DNA of 64,000 nucleotides, taken from Fonsecaea monophora. Taxonomy: Eukaryota; Ascomycota; Eurotiomycetes; Chaetothyriales; Herpotrichiellaceae. How positions within the stretch are numbered: position 1 is the first letter of the stretch; every line of letters begins with the position of its first letter. Below, one piece after another: positions 1 to 10,284 of the stretch. The notes below the pieces were generated by a model. That model had not been told where the DNA came from. It did no database searches and saw only the letters and a program-made list of their open reading frames with translations. Location of the stretch: the NCBI RefSeq assembly GCF_001642475.1, contig NW_019173932.1, positions 1 through 64,000 on the forward strand. The letters run 5' to 3'. Position numbers and translations under genes: made by a program.

Positions 1-2
1 GT

Positions 3-212
3 GGTGGCAGAGGAGGTGGTGGTGGCGGTCGTGGAGGCGGCGGTGGTGGCCGTGGTGGTGGTGGATTTGGTGGTGGCGGCTTTGGCGGTGGCCGTGGCCG
101 ACCAGGTACAGGTGTCGGACCTGTCCAACCTAACCCATCCAGCGACAACGACGCCGTGGTGGTGGTGAAGCGATCCTTCGAATTCGACGGCGACGGCGAA
201 ATTGTGGAATAG
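3..212 (+). CDS. C-terminal end of a glycine/arginine-rich (RGG-box) protein, 5' truncated
   Basis: An open frame enters from the left edge and ends at the TAG at 210-212. The first 35 or so codons are almost only Gly with regularly spaced Arg and a few Phe (GGGR and GGGF units), which is an RGG/RG box as found in nucleolar and RNA-binding proteins. After GRGRPGTG the composition changes to a short non-repetitive tail that ends in KRSFEFDGDGEIVE. RGG boxes in general bind RNA and are arginine-methylation targets, so an RNA-related role is an inference only. The tail is not one I recognise; it does not look like the end of GAR1 or fibrillarin. The start and any upstream domain lie outside the window. 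Confidence 0.6.
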   Translation, partial: GGRGGGGGGRGGGGGGRGGGGFGGGGFGGGRGRPGTGVGPVQPNPSSDNDAVVVVKRSFEFDGDGEIVE

Positions 213-2683
213 AGGGGGGGAACCCACCCTTCTCTGGTGGCGCGACATTTTCATTCCACGACCATGATGATCATTCTTACCTTTTTTCACCAACTTTCGA
301 CCAACCCGAGGGAACTGTGGAGGACGATTTCCCCGTCTTGGACAATCAGCATCCATTCATCCTTTGTCCCAACTGGAAGAGGTCTGTTTCACGGCGCCTT
401 TCCATTTATTGACCATTTCTGGCAGAAAGCTCCTTAGAGCGATTGACATAGGTACTTAGTGATATTTTAATGATAAACAGCTTACTAGATACCCCACATC
501 TCAAATGACAAAACTCTTGTCTGGGTGGATTGTTGTTGCACACAACTGACTCCTGTCTCTTTTCATTGGTTCTCAGGCCCAGGGGCAAACGAGCGTGGCA
601 GAAGCTTTGGAGCTCAGGGTCTGATTTTACCGCATCAAAACATTGGCTTGGTGTTTGGGTCATTGCCGTTCCATCTATTCTTAGGCCTACCGACTGCCGA
701 GTTTCTCGATTTCAGTGTTTGAGGTGAGTGCTGCTGGTATTGCCAGAAAACCGAGCAGTCCCAACCGTCAGGTAGGACGACTGCGCACTTGGAGGTACGG
801 CCAACCTGACTGACAATGCGCATAGCATGGCTGGGTCTAGGCCGAAGACCTCATGGCGGAGGTTGGTTGAGCAACTAGTGAGGTGAGTTGAGCCTGCGTT
901 GTTCGACGCGCATTATTTTTCAATAGAGCATTGACCTTATTTTAGAGTTAAGGTTTAGTGCATCGACCATTCGCCATAGTCGTCATTTGCCAAGTCTTGA
1001 TGTGGCGCTAAGCCACAAGCACGTGACAGACGATGAACAACCGACCCCATCAGCCACACTATCTCCTTTTCCTCATCCACTTCCCCCATGTCCCCCACCT
1101 GTGGGTATGATCTGCACCACCGATTCCAGACTCAGGGTCGAGCCCACTCTACCTCATACCTACTCAAGCACGCAATCACGGATCTGGGCTACCGATCTCT
1201 TCTGGGGCCAAACAGCACACATTGGACAAGTGCCAAGCCGAAGTTCAATGGATACAATAGAAATTGTTTGGTTGCCACTTTCTGTCCATCATGTTTTGAT
1301 CGTTTGTTTATTCATTGATTATTCTGCAGCCCGTGGTGACTTCACGTCGGTGAGGATCATCCATACCCCTGCGATTCACGCGAGTTTGTTTATGATTGCG
1401 ATCTCGTCGCGTCGTGATCTTCCAGTGTTGTTTTCTTTCTCTCTCAGGACACTGCATTGTGGACCTATACATCTATATGTACGTAAATCGCCAGGCAGGT
1501 GCCGAGTCACCTCCATCGTGCTGTTCAACTCCCTGACCCAAATCACTTTCCGCGCACCTTGGCCTCATCCCTTGGGGCATTTGTTCTGAAGGGGTGGGCC
1601 TTGCAGCTTCCGGAATTCGAGGATGCGTTTTGTTGTTTACACCATACCAAAGAAGAAGAAGGAGGATCAGGTCGGGAAAATACCGAAGATAACGTCTGCG
1701 TGGCCCACTATTTCGGGTGCTCGTGTTCAAAACGTGCATGGACCTCATTGCTGGGAACGCAATCCTCCTCGACGACCCTTCTAGCAACCACGTCCAAAAG
1801 CCTTGCAATCTGCACGCAGGCTCTCAAGGCTGCCCCGTTGTCTATTCCCAGCCGAGGCAGGTACTACTGGGCAATGATCATGATGCGTCTGGTCTATGAT
1901 GCCCTCCAGCACGTCGTTGTAGCTATTCGCCCGCCCACAGACTTCGGATTGGCAGAATCTGACCATCCTCGCAGCTCAGGAGCAGGCACAAGAGACAAGG
2001 CACTTTAGTATCGGATACGTGGGCGCAGACTCGGCCTGGACAGAATATGAAGTGGAAAGAACAAAGACTTTGGTGCAACGGAATCTTTTGCCTCCTTCAA
2101 TAGCGTATATATGTGAAGGTTGATGGAGTTGAAAATATAAACGTGGGCCATAACTCCAATCTCCCAAAATCTACGAGAAAGAATCCAGCTGTCCAAAAGG
2201 ACAGGATGGTTGGTGTTCCTGTGTATTCCTGTCCCTCCACCTGCCCTTGGATGGGGACGGAGCAAGGTAACTTGTGCCCCCTAGTTTCTCCGCGCTCCCA
2301 GCGAGGGACCAAACCAAAGCGCCTTGTACCGTAGTTAATGACATTCCAAGCCTTTGGACAGTCACATTTCACGTCCTTCCAGGTCGTCGCCACAGGTGAG
2401 CCGGAAGATTCGATTAGTATGTTGCGGGAGGGTGCCTTACGGGTATGGAATAGTATTCGATACTCGCGGAGTTTGTTTAATCGTGGCCGTCACAAACCCG
2501 TAAACATCGGGAGCCGTGATCAGCCTGAATCTCTGGTGAAGTATGGCCACTTCACTTCATCCACCGAGGTCCGTTCCCTCCGCCGTGACAATGTGTGAGG
2601 CCTCATTCCACGCCAAAGGTCGGATGAGGGACGTATCAGCTGAATGGTTTCTCGGAACAATTCATTCTGTGTAGTCGTGTGCT
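213..2683. other. Intergenic, no supportable gene
   Basis: This holds the 3' flanks of the RGG gene and of the GT25-type gene, which converge here. It contains only short overlapping ORFs on both strands, the longest about 200 codons at 987-1589. None has a recognisable motif or a coherent splice partner. I see no tRNA or repeat. Confidence 0.5.
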
Positions 2684-3983
2684 TTATATCGTGGTCGAAT
2701 CATCCCGCAACGGAAGGGCTCCAAAGTTGATATTCTTGAGGTATCCCTGAGGCGGGCTTCGGATGGCCAGGTCAAAGGTGACTTCCTGGACGGGCACGTC
2801 GGCCCACTGGGACAACACCGAGGTCGCGCCGTCCGCCAACCTGGGGATGTTCATCATGGTGCTGAAGGGGATGTCGAAGGTGTATTCCTCGTGCCAGCCG
2901 GTCCTTTCGTTGTTGTTGATGTCCGAATCCCGCGACTTGTACCCGGCGGAGCGATGCGTCGCTATCAGCGGTGGCCACACGCCGTAACAGTCAAAGCCCT
3001 TGGCCATCTTGCCGCGGCACATGTCGGACACGCTCTGGTCGACGGGCTGGTTGCGCGGTTGCGCCGACAGCGACGACAGCATCTTGCGGGCCCCTTCGTA
3101 GGTCACGGCATACCCGTACAGACACATGCCCGCGTACGCCTTGAAGAACAGCCGTGTGTCATTCCTCAGTGCGTCCTCGGGGATGTGGGACTGCCGCCAT
3201 CGAGAGTTGCGGTGTGGCAGCGGCGGGACCGTGAAGTCGTCATCGACGACCCAGATGTTCTGGTCGTCGTCGGTCGGCCCGATCCTGTTGTGGCCCAGCC
3301 AGAGAAAGTGCCAATCATGGCCGTACGGTGACGGCGTCAAGTCGGGAGACTGCTGCAATGCACGTGCGCCGGTGGCAAGCTCGAATAGTTGGTCCTTGAT
3401 GAACGGGGACCAGTCTGCATCGTCTTCGATGATCATGGCCGTCTGGATCCGCTCGGCGACGATCTTCTGGAGCGCATTCATGTGAGCCCTCCAGCATCCG
3501 AGAGCCCCAGGCGTCTGGCTGTCAAAGTCCCAATTCTGAAATCCCAATAAAGTCAGCTTTCCTGCGGGGCATAAAGGCTAAGTGGTTACATACCGACGGC
3601 GCAGCTTTCTCGACGACGTCTTCTGCCTCGACGCCAGGAAGATAGTCAACCTCGAAGCCGGCAAACGAGGCCGCAAGAGTATTCAGGTCCCTCTTGTCGG
3701 TCCGCTGCGGGAGATTGATGGCGAAGACTCTCTGAAATCCAAGGGTGGTGTTGTAGACGTGGTCAATGGGATTTCCTCCACGTGCGTACCGGGTGACCAC
3801 GATGAATGACCCGGACATCTGTAGCAACAAGATCAATAGCACTGCACATAAAAGTGCCCGAAACAGATTCTTGCGCCTGCCTGTGCTCGAGATCAGTGCC
3901 AGAAACGATGCCATCTCGGGCACCTGTAACGGTGAGCGCTCCCAAAGGGGAAGCTCGCCAGTGGACGCTGTTTTCTCAGCCAT
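2684..3983 (-). CDS. GT25-type glycosyltransferase (LPS/procollagen galactosyltransferase-like), type II membrane protein
   Basis: Two exons: 3983-3594 and 3535-2684. The 58-bp intron (3536-3593) has donor GTATGT, branch GCTGAC and acceptor TTTCAG, and the join is phase 0. The product is 413 aa. I chose the ATG at 3983 (MAEKTAS) because the frame further upstream begins only with a GTG codon. Residues about 41-63 form one hydrophobic segment after a short basic N-terminus, so this is a type II Golgi-style anchor. The catalytic part then shows family-25 signatures: FAINLPQRTDKR near residue 85, GCWRAHMNAL after the splice, and MIIEDDADW with the acidic pair expected for metal/nucleotide-sugar binding. 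Family 25 enzymes transfer hexoses, often galactose, in lipo-oligosaccharide and collagen glycosylation; the fungal substrate is not predictable here. It lies beside three other sugar genes. Confidence 0.82.
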
Positions 3984-5353
3984 CGACAAAAAGGTGAGAC
4001 GGGAAGGAGGGGCTGGGAAACACTGCACAGCAATGCAACTAAGGGCACAGTGGACAAAAGATGATATTCCCGAAAAAAATATGGATGAGCGACAAATGCA
4101 TCATGTTGAGCAAAAGCCCCTAGAACATGTGTCCTGAGTACGCGTGCAACAATGGCCTCCTTACTCTCGACTCCCTCACCGGTAGTCTTCGTTGGCGCAT
4201 GGGGGGGAGCAGTGCTGATAAGTAACCTGCCAACGAATAGGAGACGGTCTCAGACCTTCTTTTCTCAGGGTCTGTCGTCCATCGGTGTGTCACAAGACAG
4301 GTTTGAGTTTCAAATCTCTATTTGCGGTGATCTGCCCCTCATGGGAGATCGCCAAGTTTTTCTTCAGGAAACGTGCCAGGGGGTATGTGGATGAACAAAG
4401 ATCTCTTCGGAGATTAGGCATGAATTGTCATGTGGAGGGGTTTTTTTAGGCGAGAAGTCACCGAACCTTTGGCCGAGATGGATTGGTATTGGACTCAAAA
4501 GCTACGAGAGCTGCAGGGGAAAAGGAGGCCCCATGTTCGATTCGGGGGAAAGCGACTGGCGATCAGCTTAGGGAGAATAACTCTAACTCTACCCGTCCGT
4601 TAGCCAGACGCGCCAGAGACGCTAGCGCTGTATATACGCTTTTCAACATCGGCTTCTGCCTCCACCCGCTGCCCAGACGCTAACCCCTCTAGGCTAAATC
4701 TGGAGAAAGCTTACTTCTCGCCGGAATTCAAGGTCATTACAACACAACTGCTCGGTGTATGCTTCAAGAGGCTCCTGTCAAGAGAGAAATAGATAATCAA
4801 GCATTCACATACCTCGACACCCCCCTGTGCCTCGTTGCTTCTCTTTTGTCACGACTGCCACAGTAAATACTTGTAAACTGCCTGCAATTACTGTGCCAAG
4901 AGCCACCCCCCTTTTGGTCTCTAGACGAGTCAGTCGATGTCATTCGATTCGTTGTGGATACCCCGATGTCATGCCCCCTCCCAGTATCTTTTACATTTGG
5001 CTGGCTAGACGTAGCCTCTTCTTATTCTCGCTAATTTAGACCGACTGCCTAGCAGAGGGACGCTCGCCTTACCATGGCTAAGTTGTGCCACCTGAAGTTT
5101 GGGTGAGTTTCGCGTCTAGACCGACGGTCCCTTGAACTCATGGGAAAAAGAAAAAAAAGGGAACATGATCCCAGTAAACCCTCGCTTCAAAGAGCTTGGC
5201 GACGTGATTGTTGTTTGATTTCTTCCCCTCTCCCCACGCACGATGAGGAGGCCCGGATTCTTTGTCCATCCTTTTTAGATATTCGAAGCGTTGGAAGCAC
5301 TATTTTGCTGTCTTCAAACGGGTGTTGTTGTTTTTTCTTGTTTGTAGGCCTTC
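3984..5353. other. Divergent promoter region between the GT25 and GT34 genes
   Basis: About 1.37 kb separates the two start codons, so both genes may be driven from here. No ORF in it is credible. A tRNA-like relic (4463-4552) is listed separately. Regulatory sites cannot be assigned by eye. Confidence 0.5.
4463..4552 (+). other. Possible degenerate tRNA-Leu-like element
   Basis: TTGGCCGAGATGG resembles a type II tRNA box A. It is followed at the right distance by CTCAAAA, which would be an anticodon loop reading CAA (Leu). Then come a GGGG...CCCC hairpin that could be a variable arm, and GTTCGATTC resembling box B. However, the acceptor arms do not pair, the T-stem has a mismatch, and no 3' half of the anticodon stem is found. 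It is at best a decayed tRNA or a SINE-type head, not a functional gene. Confidence 0.2.
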
Positions 5354-6676
5354 ATGGCGAAGAGGATCCGTTCTGTCTTGGTGGTTCTGGTGGTAATCGC
5401 TGTGTTGCAGCTGCTTCTATCACATCTGGGCCCGACCGCGCCTCAGACCCAATGGAGAGACCTGTCCTCCTTTCAACTTCAGCCATATCCCAGACGGATC
5501 ACCGAACAAGCCTCAGCAGGTCAAGACCTCAGAGGGCTTGAGGAATTAACCGCCAAACAAGACGAGGCTGCGGGGTTGGTCACTCAACAAAATGGGCTCA
5601 ATACTCCCACATTCGTGGCAGAGGACAAGGACGATGACGAGGACGACGAGGAGGAGACTGAGGTCCAGGTCGAAGTCGAAGACGACAATGATGACAGCAA
5701 CTCCAACACTTACAACAAGCCGCACTCCGAAGTCAAAATTGCCAAAGTCACCATGCTGTACGGCGAGCCGAACGACGCATACGAAAGGGCTCTAGAATCC
5801 CACGCCCTCCATGCCAACATGCACGGTTATCAATTGCACGTCCTGCGTCAGAAGATGTTGGGTCGTCTCTGGACCAAGCCCGCCTTCATCTTGAGCGTGG
5901 TGCTGAACGAGCTGGCGAAACCCCCTGAGGCCAGGATCGAATGGATATTCTGGTTCGACGCCGACACGTTTCTCCTCAATCCCAAAATCCCCTTGGAAAT
6001 CTATCTGCCGCCGGCGGATGTGCGCGGGGTCAACTTCCTCTGCGGCAACGACCACAATGGGCTCAACGACGGCGCCTTCCTCCTCAGAGTCAACGACTAC
6101 TCGGTCCACTTGCTGGCGTCGTCGCTCAGCGTCGAGACCTTCCGGCCGAATGTGGACCTGCGCTACTCGGAGCAATCGGCCATTGAGCATGTTGTGCACG
6201 AGGGCGGAGTCTATCGCCCTTGGGACGGCACGACATATCTCGACGGCTACGCCGAGATCCCTCAACGATGGCTGAATGCGTACATGGGTGCCCGAAACGA
6301 CCGCGGACGGCCGATCGCACGAAGGAAGCAGCACCTCAACGGCGTGAAGCCTGGTGGTAAGCGGAACCCCCCTTGTTTTGTTACCAATATTATTATTTTT
6401 TTTTTTTTGGCGTGACTCCCTCACTCCTGGCATCCCCACTGCTGACACACAAAATTTACAGATCTGTTGCTCCATTTCGCGGGGTCGGGGAGCACAAAGG
6501 TGGACAGGATCAAATCTTTCGTAGAAGCGTACGAGCAAAACCCGTCCGAATGGGTCAAGGAGGTCGACCAGATGCCCGAGCTGCTGGCTGAGATATCAAA
6601 GTTTTGGGATAATTACAGGAAACAAAAGAGCCAGCAAAATGGGAATTTCGAGGTGGAAAACCTCACGTGGAATTGA
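5354..6676 (+). CDS. GT34 family glycosyltransferase (GMA12/MNN10-like galactosyl- or mannosyltransferase)
   Basis: Two exons: 5354-6356 and 6462-6676. The 105-bp intron has donor GTAAGC, branch GCTGAC and acceptor TTACAG, phase 1. The product is 405 aa. Residues about 5-23 are a signal anchor (VLVVLVVIAVLQLLL), giving a type II Golgi topology. A strongly acidic, disordered stalk follows (Asp/Glu runs encoded around 5617-5700). The catalytic domain has the GT34 hallmarks: a DxD motif in FWFDADTFLLNP, CGNDHNGLNDGAFLLR, RYSEQSAIEHVV, and HFAGSG created exactly across the splice junction, which supports the intron model. Family members add alpha-galactose or alpha-1,6-mannose to N- or O-glycans in the Golgi. 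DAD and HFAG are both intact, so the enzyme is likely active. It is divergent from the GT25 gene and convergent with the transporter. Confidence 0.88.
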
Positions 6677-7494
6677 GAAAAGCGGGAGAAAGGGTGGTGG
6701 TGGTGGTGGTGGTTGAGATCAGTCCATACACACACACTCACCCTGGCTGTTGGAATGGTGCTTCAATTCCTTCTTTTACCTTTCAGCGTAACACGACGGG
6801 AAATCTCTCGCCAGTCGTGCGCAAATTATTCGGAGCAAATGATGGTAGAAAAGGATAGACTGATCTGCTATGGCGATTATGACACTGGCTCTGCGGCGTT
6901 TGGGACTTTTGGCCCCCCTCCCCCTTTCTTTGGGGCAAATGGTTCACGATCACTTATGAGTACTTACTCGGCATTGATACAGCCTCTCAATACAATTTCT
7001 AATGCGTCCCCGCGGCGAAGCTCAAAGGTTCGACGTCTAAAGCCCATGTGGTGCTAACAATCACTTTGTGTATTTGTCTATCTTTGTTGAACTATCTGCC
7101 TCTCGGGGCTTTCAACAAAGACTACATAATGTAATACACTAACATGAAACATGCTCGTGCATGTGTCTCTTCTCACACGAGGGTTTCCAGTGCTGGAGCC
7201 ACAGTTCTCAAGACCTTCGCAGGGATTCCCCAGAAGGAGCAAAGGAGGACACGAATAAATCCAAGCCAAATGCTGCACAACGCCTGTGGATTATGCCGAA
7301 TTATCTTTACGTGTCATTAGCGTTTCATGCTTTGAAGCCTTTAATGTCATCCCATCCCCACGTGTCACTGATGTCCATAAAACGCCAATACATTCCAAAG
7401 CAACACAGATATATACATGCATCTCTCGCCAAGTCGTAGACACGGAATTATTCTGAAAGAACTGACAAATCACAAGGGGAAAAAAAAAGAGACA
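6677..7494. other. Convergent 3' flanks, no gene
   Basis: This lies between the stop codons of the GT34 gene (+) and the transporter (-). It contains a short GGT run just after 6695 and only short random ORFs. Confidence 0.5.
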
Positions 7495-8746
7495 TCACCG
7501 ACGCTGTAACCACGAATACGCGCCCGCTCCGCCTAGAGCGAGCATGACGCCCAGAACGTCCTTGATCGACGGGGCCTGCCCGGCCACGTACCAACCCAGG
7601 GCAATGATGATGACGTTCTTGGCGTTGGAGACGACGTTGAAGGCGAGGGCCGAGAGGCGTCCGATGATCAGGAACTGGCTCAGGTTGAGCCCCGCGGCGA
7701 GGATGCCCGAAAAGAGGAACGTGGCCAGGATCTTGGGGTCGACGGTCCAAAAGTCCGGGATCGTGTCGGTGAAGGGGAGCAGCACCAGCAGCATCACCAC
7801 CGAGATGGGCGCCTGGTTCAGCAGCAGCGCGGGGGCGCTGATGTCGAGCTCGTGGACCTTCTTGCCGATCCAGATCTGGTAGAAGGCCGTGGTGACAAAG
7901 GCCGCAATGGCCACCAGACTGCCCGTCGGGTTGGACGACACCATCGCGACGTTGGTCAAGGCCACGCCCAGGCACGAAACCATGATGGCCACCAGAAGGG
8001 GAGTCGGGAGGCGGGTTCCGAACAGCACAAAGTTGATCGCCACCACGGTCGGCGTGGTCATGATCTTGGCCAGCTGGTAAAAGGAGACGGTGTTGAGGGC
8101 CAGAGACAGGTTACCCAGGACCAGGAACCCGACGAACAGGGTCGACAGCGGCAGCACATCTCGCACGGCGAGCCGCACGGGCTTGAAGAAGCTGAAGGGT
8201 TTCAAGGTCGCCACATACAACAACACACTGGTCGCCGTGAAGTGCCAGGCCGCGGTGCCAATCTGGAATTTTCGAAATTGAGGATCGCTAAAGACACTGA
8301 TGGGTATGGAAGAGACCAGGGGTCAGCAAAAATCCCTTTTCCCACCCCGCCGGGATGACAACAGCAACGAATTTAAGGCTCTTGATATGCCTGCCACAAA
8401 CCTTACATCTTGTTCGCAAAGACGATGGCCACAGCCGACACCGTGTTGAGTAGGACGCAAAGGACATTGATGGCGTCCTTCTCGCTCAGGCCGATGTTGA
8501 AACGTCGCTTTGCATCATTGCCCGTGAGGATCCATCGAGGAATCATGGCCTTGTTGTGTGATCCTTCGGACACGAGTCGCTTTTCCACGTCGTGTTGATC
8601 CATCTCCGACTCTGTTGGGGTGGGAAGATGGCCCATCAGCTTCAGGTCCTTGAGCGACATGTTGATCTGGCATCAGCCATATACTTACCCGTGTCGAAGG
8701 ACTCCCGGGAGTGGCGCTGCACGCTTAACGAGACGAGTTCGGTCAT
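7495..8746 (-). CDS. Triose-phosphate/nucleotide-sugar transporter-type (DMT superfamily, SLC35E3-like) membrane protein
   Basis: Three exons: 8746-8689, 8611-8407 and 8296-7495; introns of 77 bp (GTAAGT...CAACAG) and 110 bp (GTAAGG, branch GCTGAC, ...ATCAG). The product is 354 aa, as is usual for this family. The first exon gives MTELVSLSVQRH; starting instead at the ATG at 8660 would need no first intron but gives a less natural N-terminus. About ten hydrophobic helices are visible, with TPT-type landmarks: NTVSAVAIVFANKI in the first helix, TAAWHFTATS, KIMTTPTVVAINFVLF, and NVVSNAKNVIIIALGW near the C-terminus. Members exchange phosphorylated sugars or nucleotide sugars across Golgi/ER or plastid membranes. 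Here a supply of nucleotide sugar to the neighbouring Golgi-type transferases is an inference from context. The substrate is unknown. Confidence 0.85.
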
Positions 8747-10284
8747 TGTGTGTTCGTGTATCTGTGTGTGTGTTGTGGGTGTGTGTGTGTAGATTTCAAG
8801 GACAATTAGCTAGTTATCTCGTACTCATTCTCCAAGAAACAGCCCGCCAAAATCCAACAAAACACTCTTTCGAATAAAGTGGCGAACGGCCAGAGCCCAG
8901 ATATATGAGGTTGTGCCAGTCTTAGTCTCGGCCAGGACAACATTCGGCCGCGCGTGTTCATTTGATCTTGTCCTCGGTCGGTACATGATGCATAAGGGGG
9001 CGGTGAATTCACAACAAGCACTAAGCAAAGGAGAGTAGTGCCCGTCGACCTGGATACTTTTGCTTGTCGTCGTACTGCAATCAAACACCGCTCCAGCAAG
9101 GAATGGCTTAGATAGATTTAGCACCAGTGACTAGCAGAGACTTGGGGATGAATCGAGGCGTGAGTCCTGAAAGGCTGAAAGACAAGAGCCAACCTTACAA
9201 AAGAACCAACACTCGCCCCAAAAAAGCATATATACTGGCCAAGAGCCAATGGCAAAGGGGGGACATGAGACTGGGGCATGTTGTTATCTTTCTCACGCGA
9301 ACAACGATCCCCCTCTTGCTGGAGAAATCGCGTGATTTGACGCGTTCATGGGACGAACATCGTCATGATCTCTGCTTGCATCTATTTCCCAAAGGGGAAA
9401 TCCGAGACACAAACAAAAGTGGAGAAAAGCCGGAGAAAAAGAAAATGTGGAAACTTCGGAAGCCAAAGCACGAGAGACTTCGCTCGTCCCTGCATAAGCG
9501 CGTCGATCAAACCCTCGGAAGCGAAGTTCTCCTCAATCAAGTCTTGTCGATCCTGCACCCAAGAGTGGCCCGGGTGGCGCTACAATCAATCCAACCCGGG
9601 GGGGGGGGGGGGGGGGAGGCAAGGCTGCCTTGGGTCCTTTTTGGTTCCCGTTTGCCTCGATCTGTGCCACGTTAAACTCGATCCAGAAGACTTCGGCTTC
9701 TTCCTCCTCTTCCCAGGAGCAAAAAGTGCAGGAAATGACGATAAGAAGAAACGCCATCAATCATTCAGGCATACAGTCTCATGCGATATGTACCAACTTT
9801 ACCTTTCCTCACCCCTTATTCCCCTTCTCTCTGCCTCCCGCCTCCCCCACCCCTCCCAAGCAAAGCCGTGCCATTGGGTTTCATGCTCGCTTAACTTGGT
9901 TTCCTCGGGAGCTACTTCTTGCCGGGATGTTTCTTCTGGTTGCTCGGCATTCTTATGTATACTGGGTGATCTCTCTCCACGAGCTGTGTCGTGTGCTCAT
10001 CGAACTCCGCATATCCAGGACCCCCATCCTCCATCCAGTGAAGAACACAATAGCATACAACGACAACCAATATCTATCGAGACTTGTGCGCCGGCTTCCA
10101 GTCTCCTGGCAACCCGTGGCTGAATGCCTCTATCACGTTGGAAGAAGTAGGGTGGTCTGTTTCTGCTGCGTTTGTTTTGAAGTTGATTGAAACCCCCAGA
10201 GGGTTGGGTTATGATTGACGTCGTGGGATTGAGGCTTTATCCAGTCGGCATAACCTGGAGTTGTTGGCAAAGGTCAATAACACA
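8747..10284. other. Divergent promoter region between transporter and Stealth gene
   Basis: About 1.5 kb, holding TG-rich sequence near the transporter start (8750-8792) and a long G homopolymer (9598-9616). The ORFs at 9127-9675 and 9365-10123 run through the homopolymer and have no recognisable motif. I see no gene. Confidence 0.5.
9598..9616. repeat. Poly-G tract, 19 G
   Basis: An uninterrupted run of 19 guanines directly follows CCAACCC in the intergenic region upstream of the Stealth gene. Such runs are slippage-prone, can form G-quadruplexes and are often miscounted in assemblies, so the exact length is uncertain. Confidence 0.85.

Noticed and set aside
987..2008. Two overlapping plus-strand ORFs of about 170-200 codons
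   Set aside because: No motif, Pro/Ser-rich random composition, no plausible introns or start context.
3562..3593. A 32-bp GT..AG interval at the GT25 gene (acceptor CCCCGCAG)
   Set aside because: Too short for a fungal intron; the 58-bp intron to TTTCAG has a branch site and restores the conserved motif.
5792..6538. 248-codon ORF antisense to the GT34 gene
   Set aside because: Shadow of the catalytic exon, crossing the real intron.
9127..10190. Three overlapping ORFs of 180-250 codons around the poly-G tract
   Set aside because: They encode poly-Gly through the homopolymer and otherwise look random.
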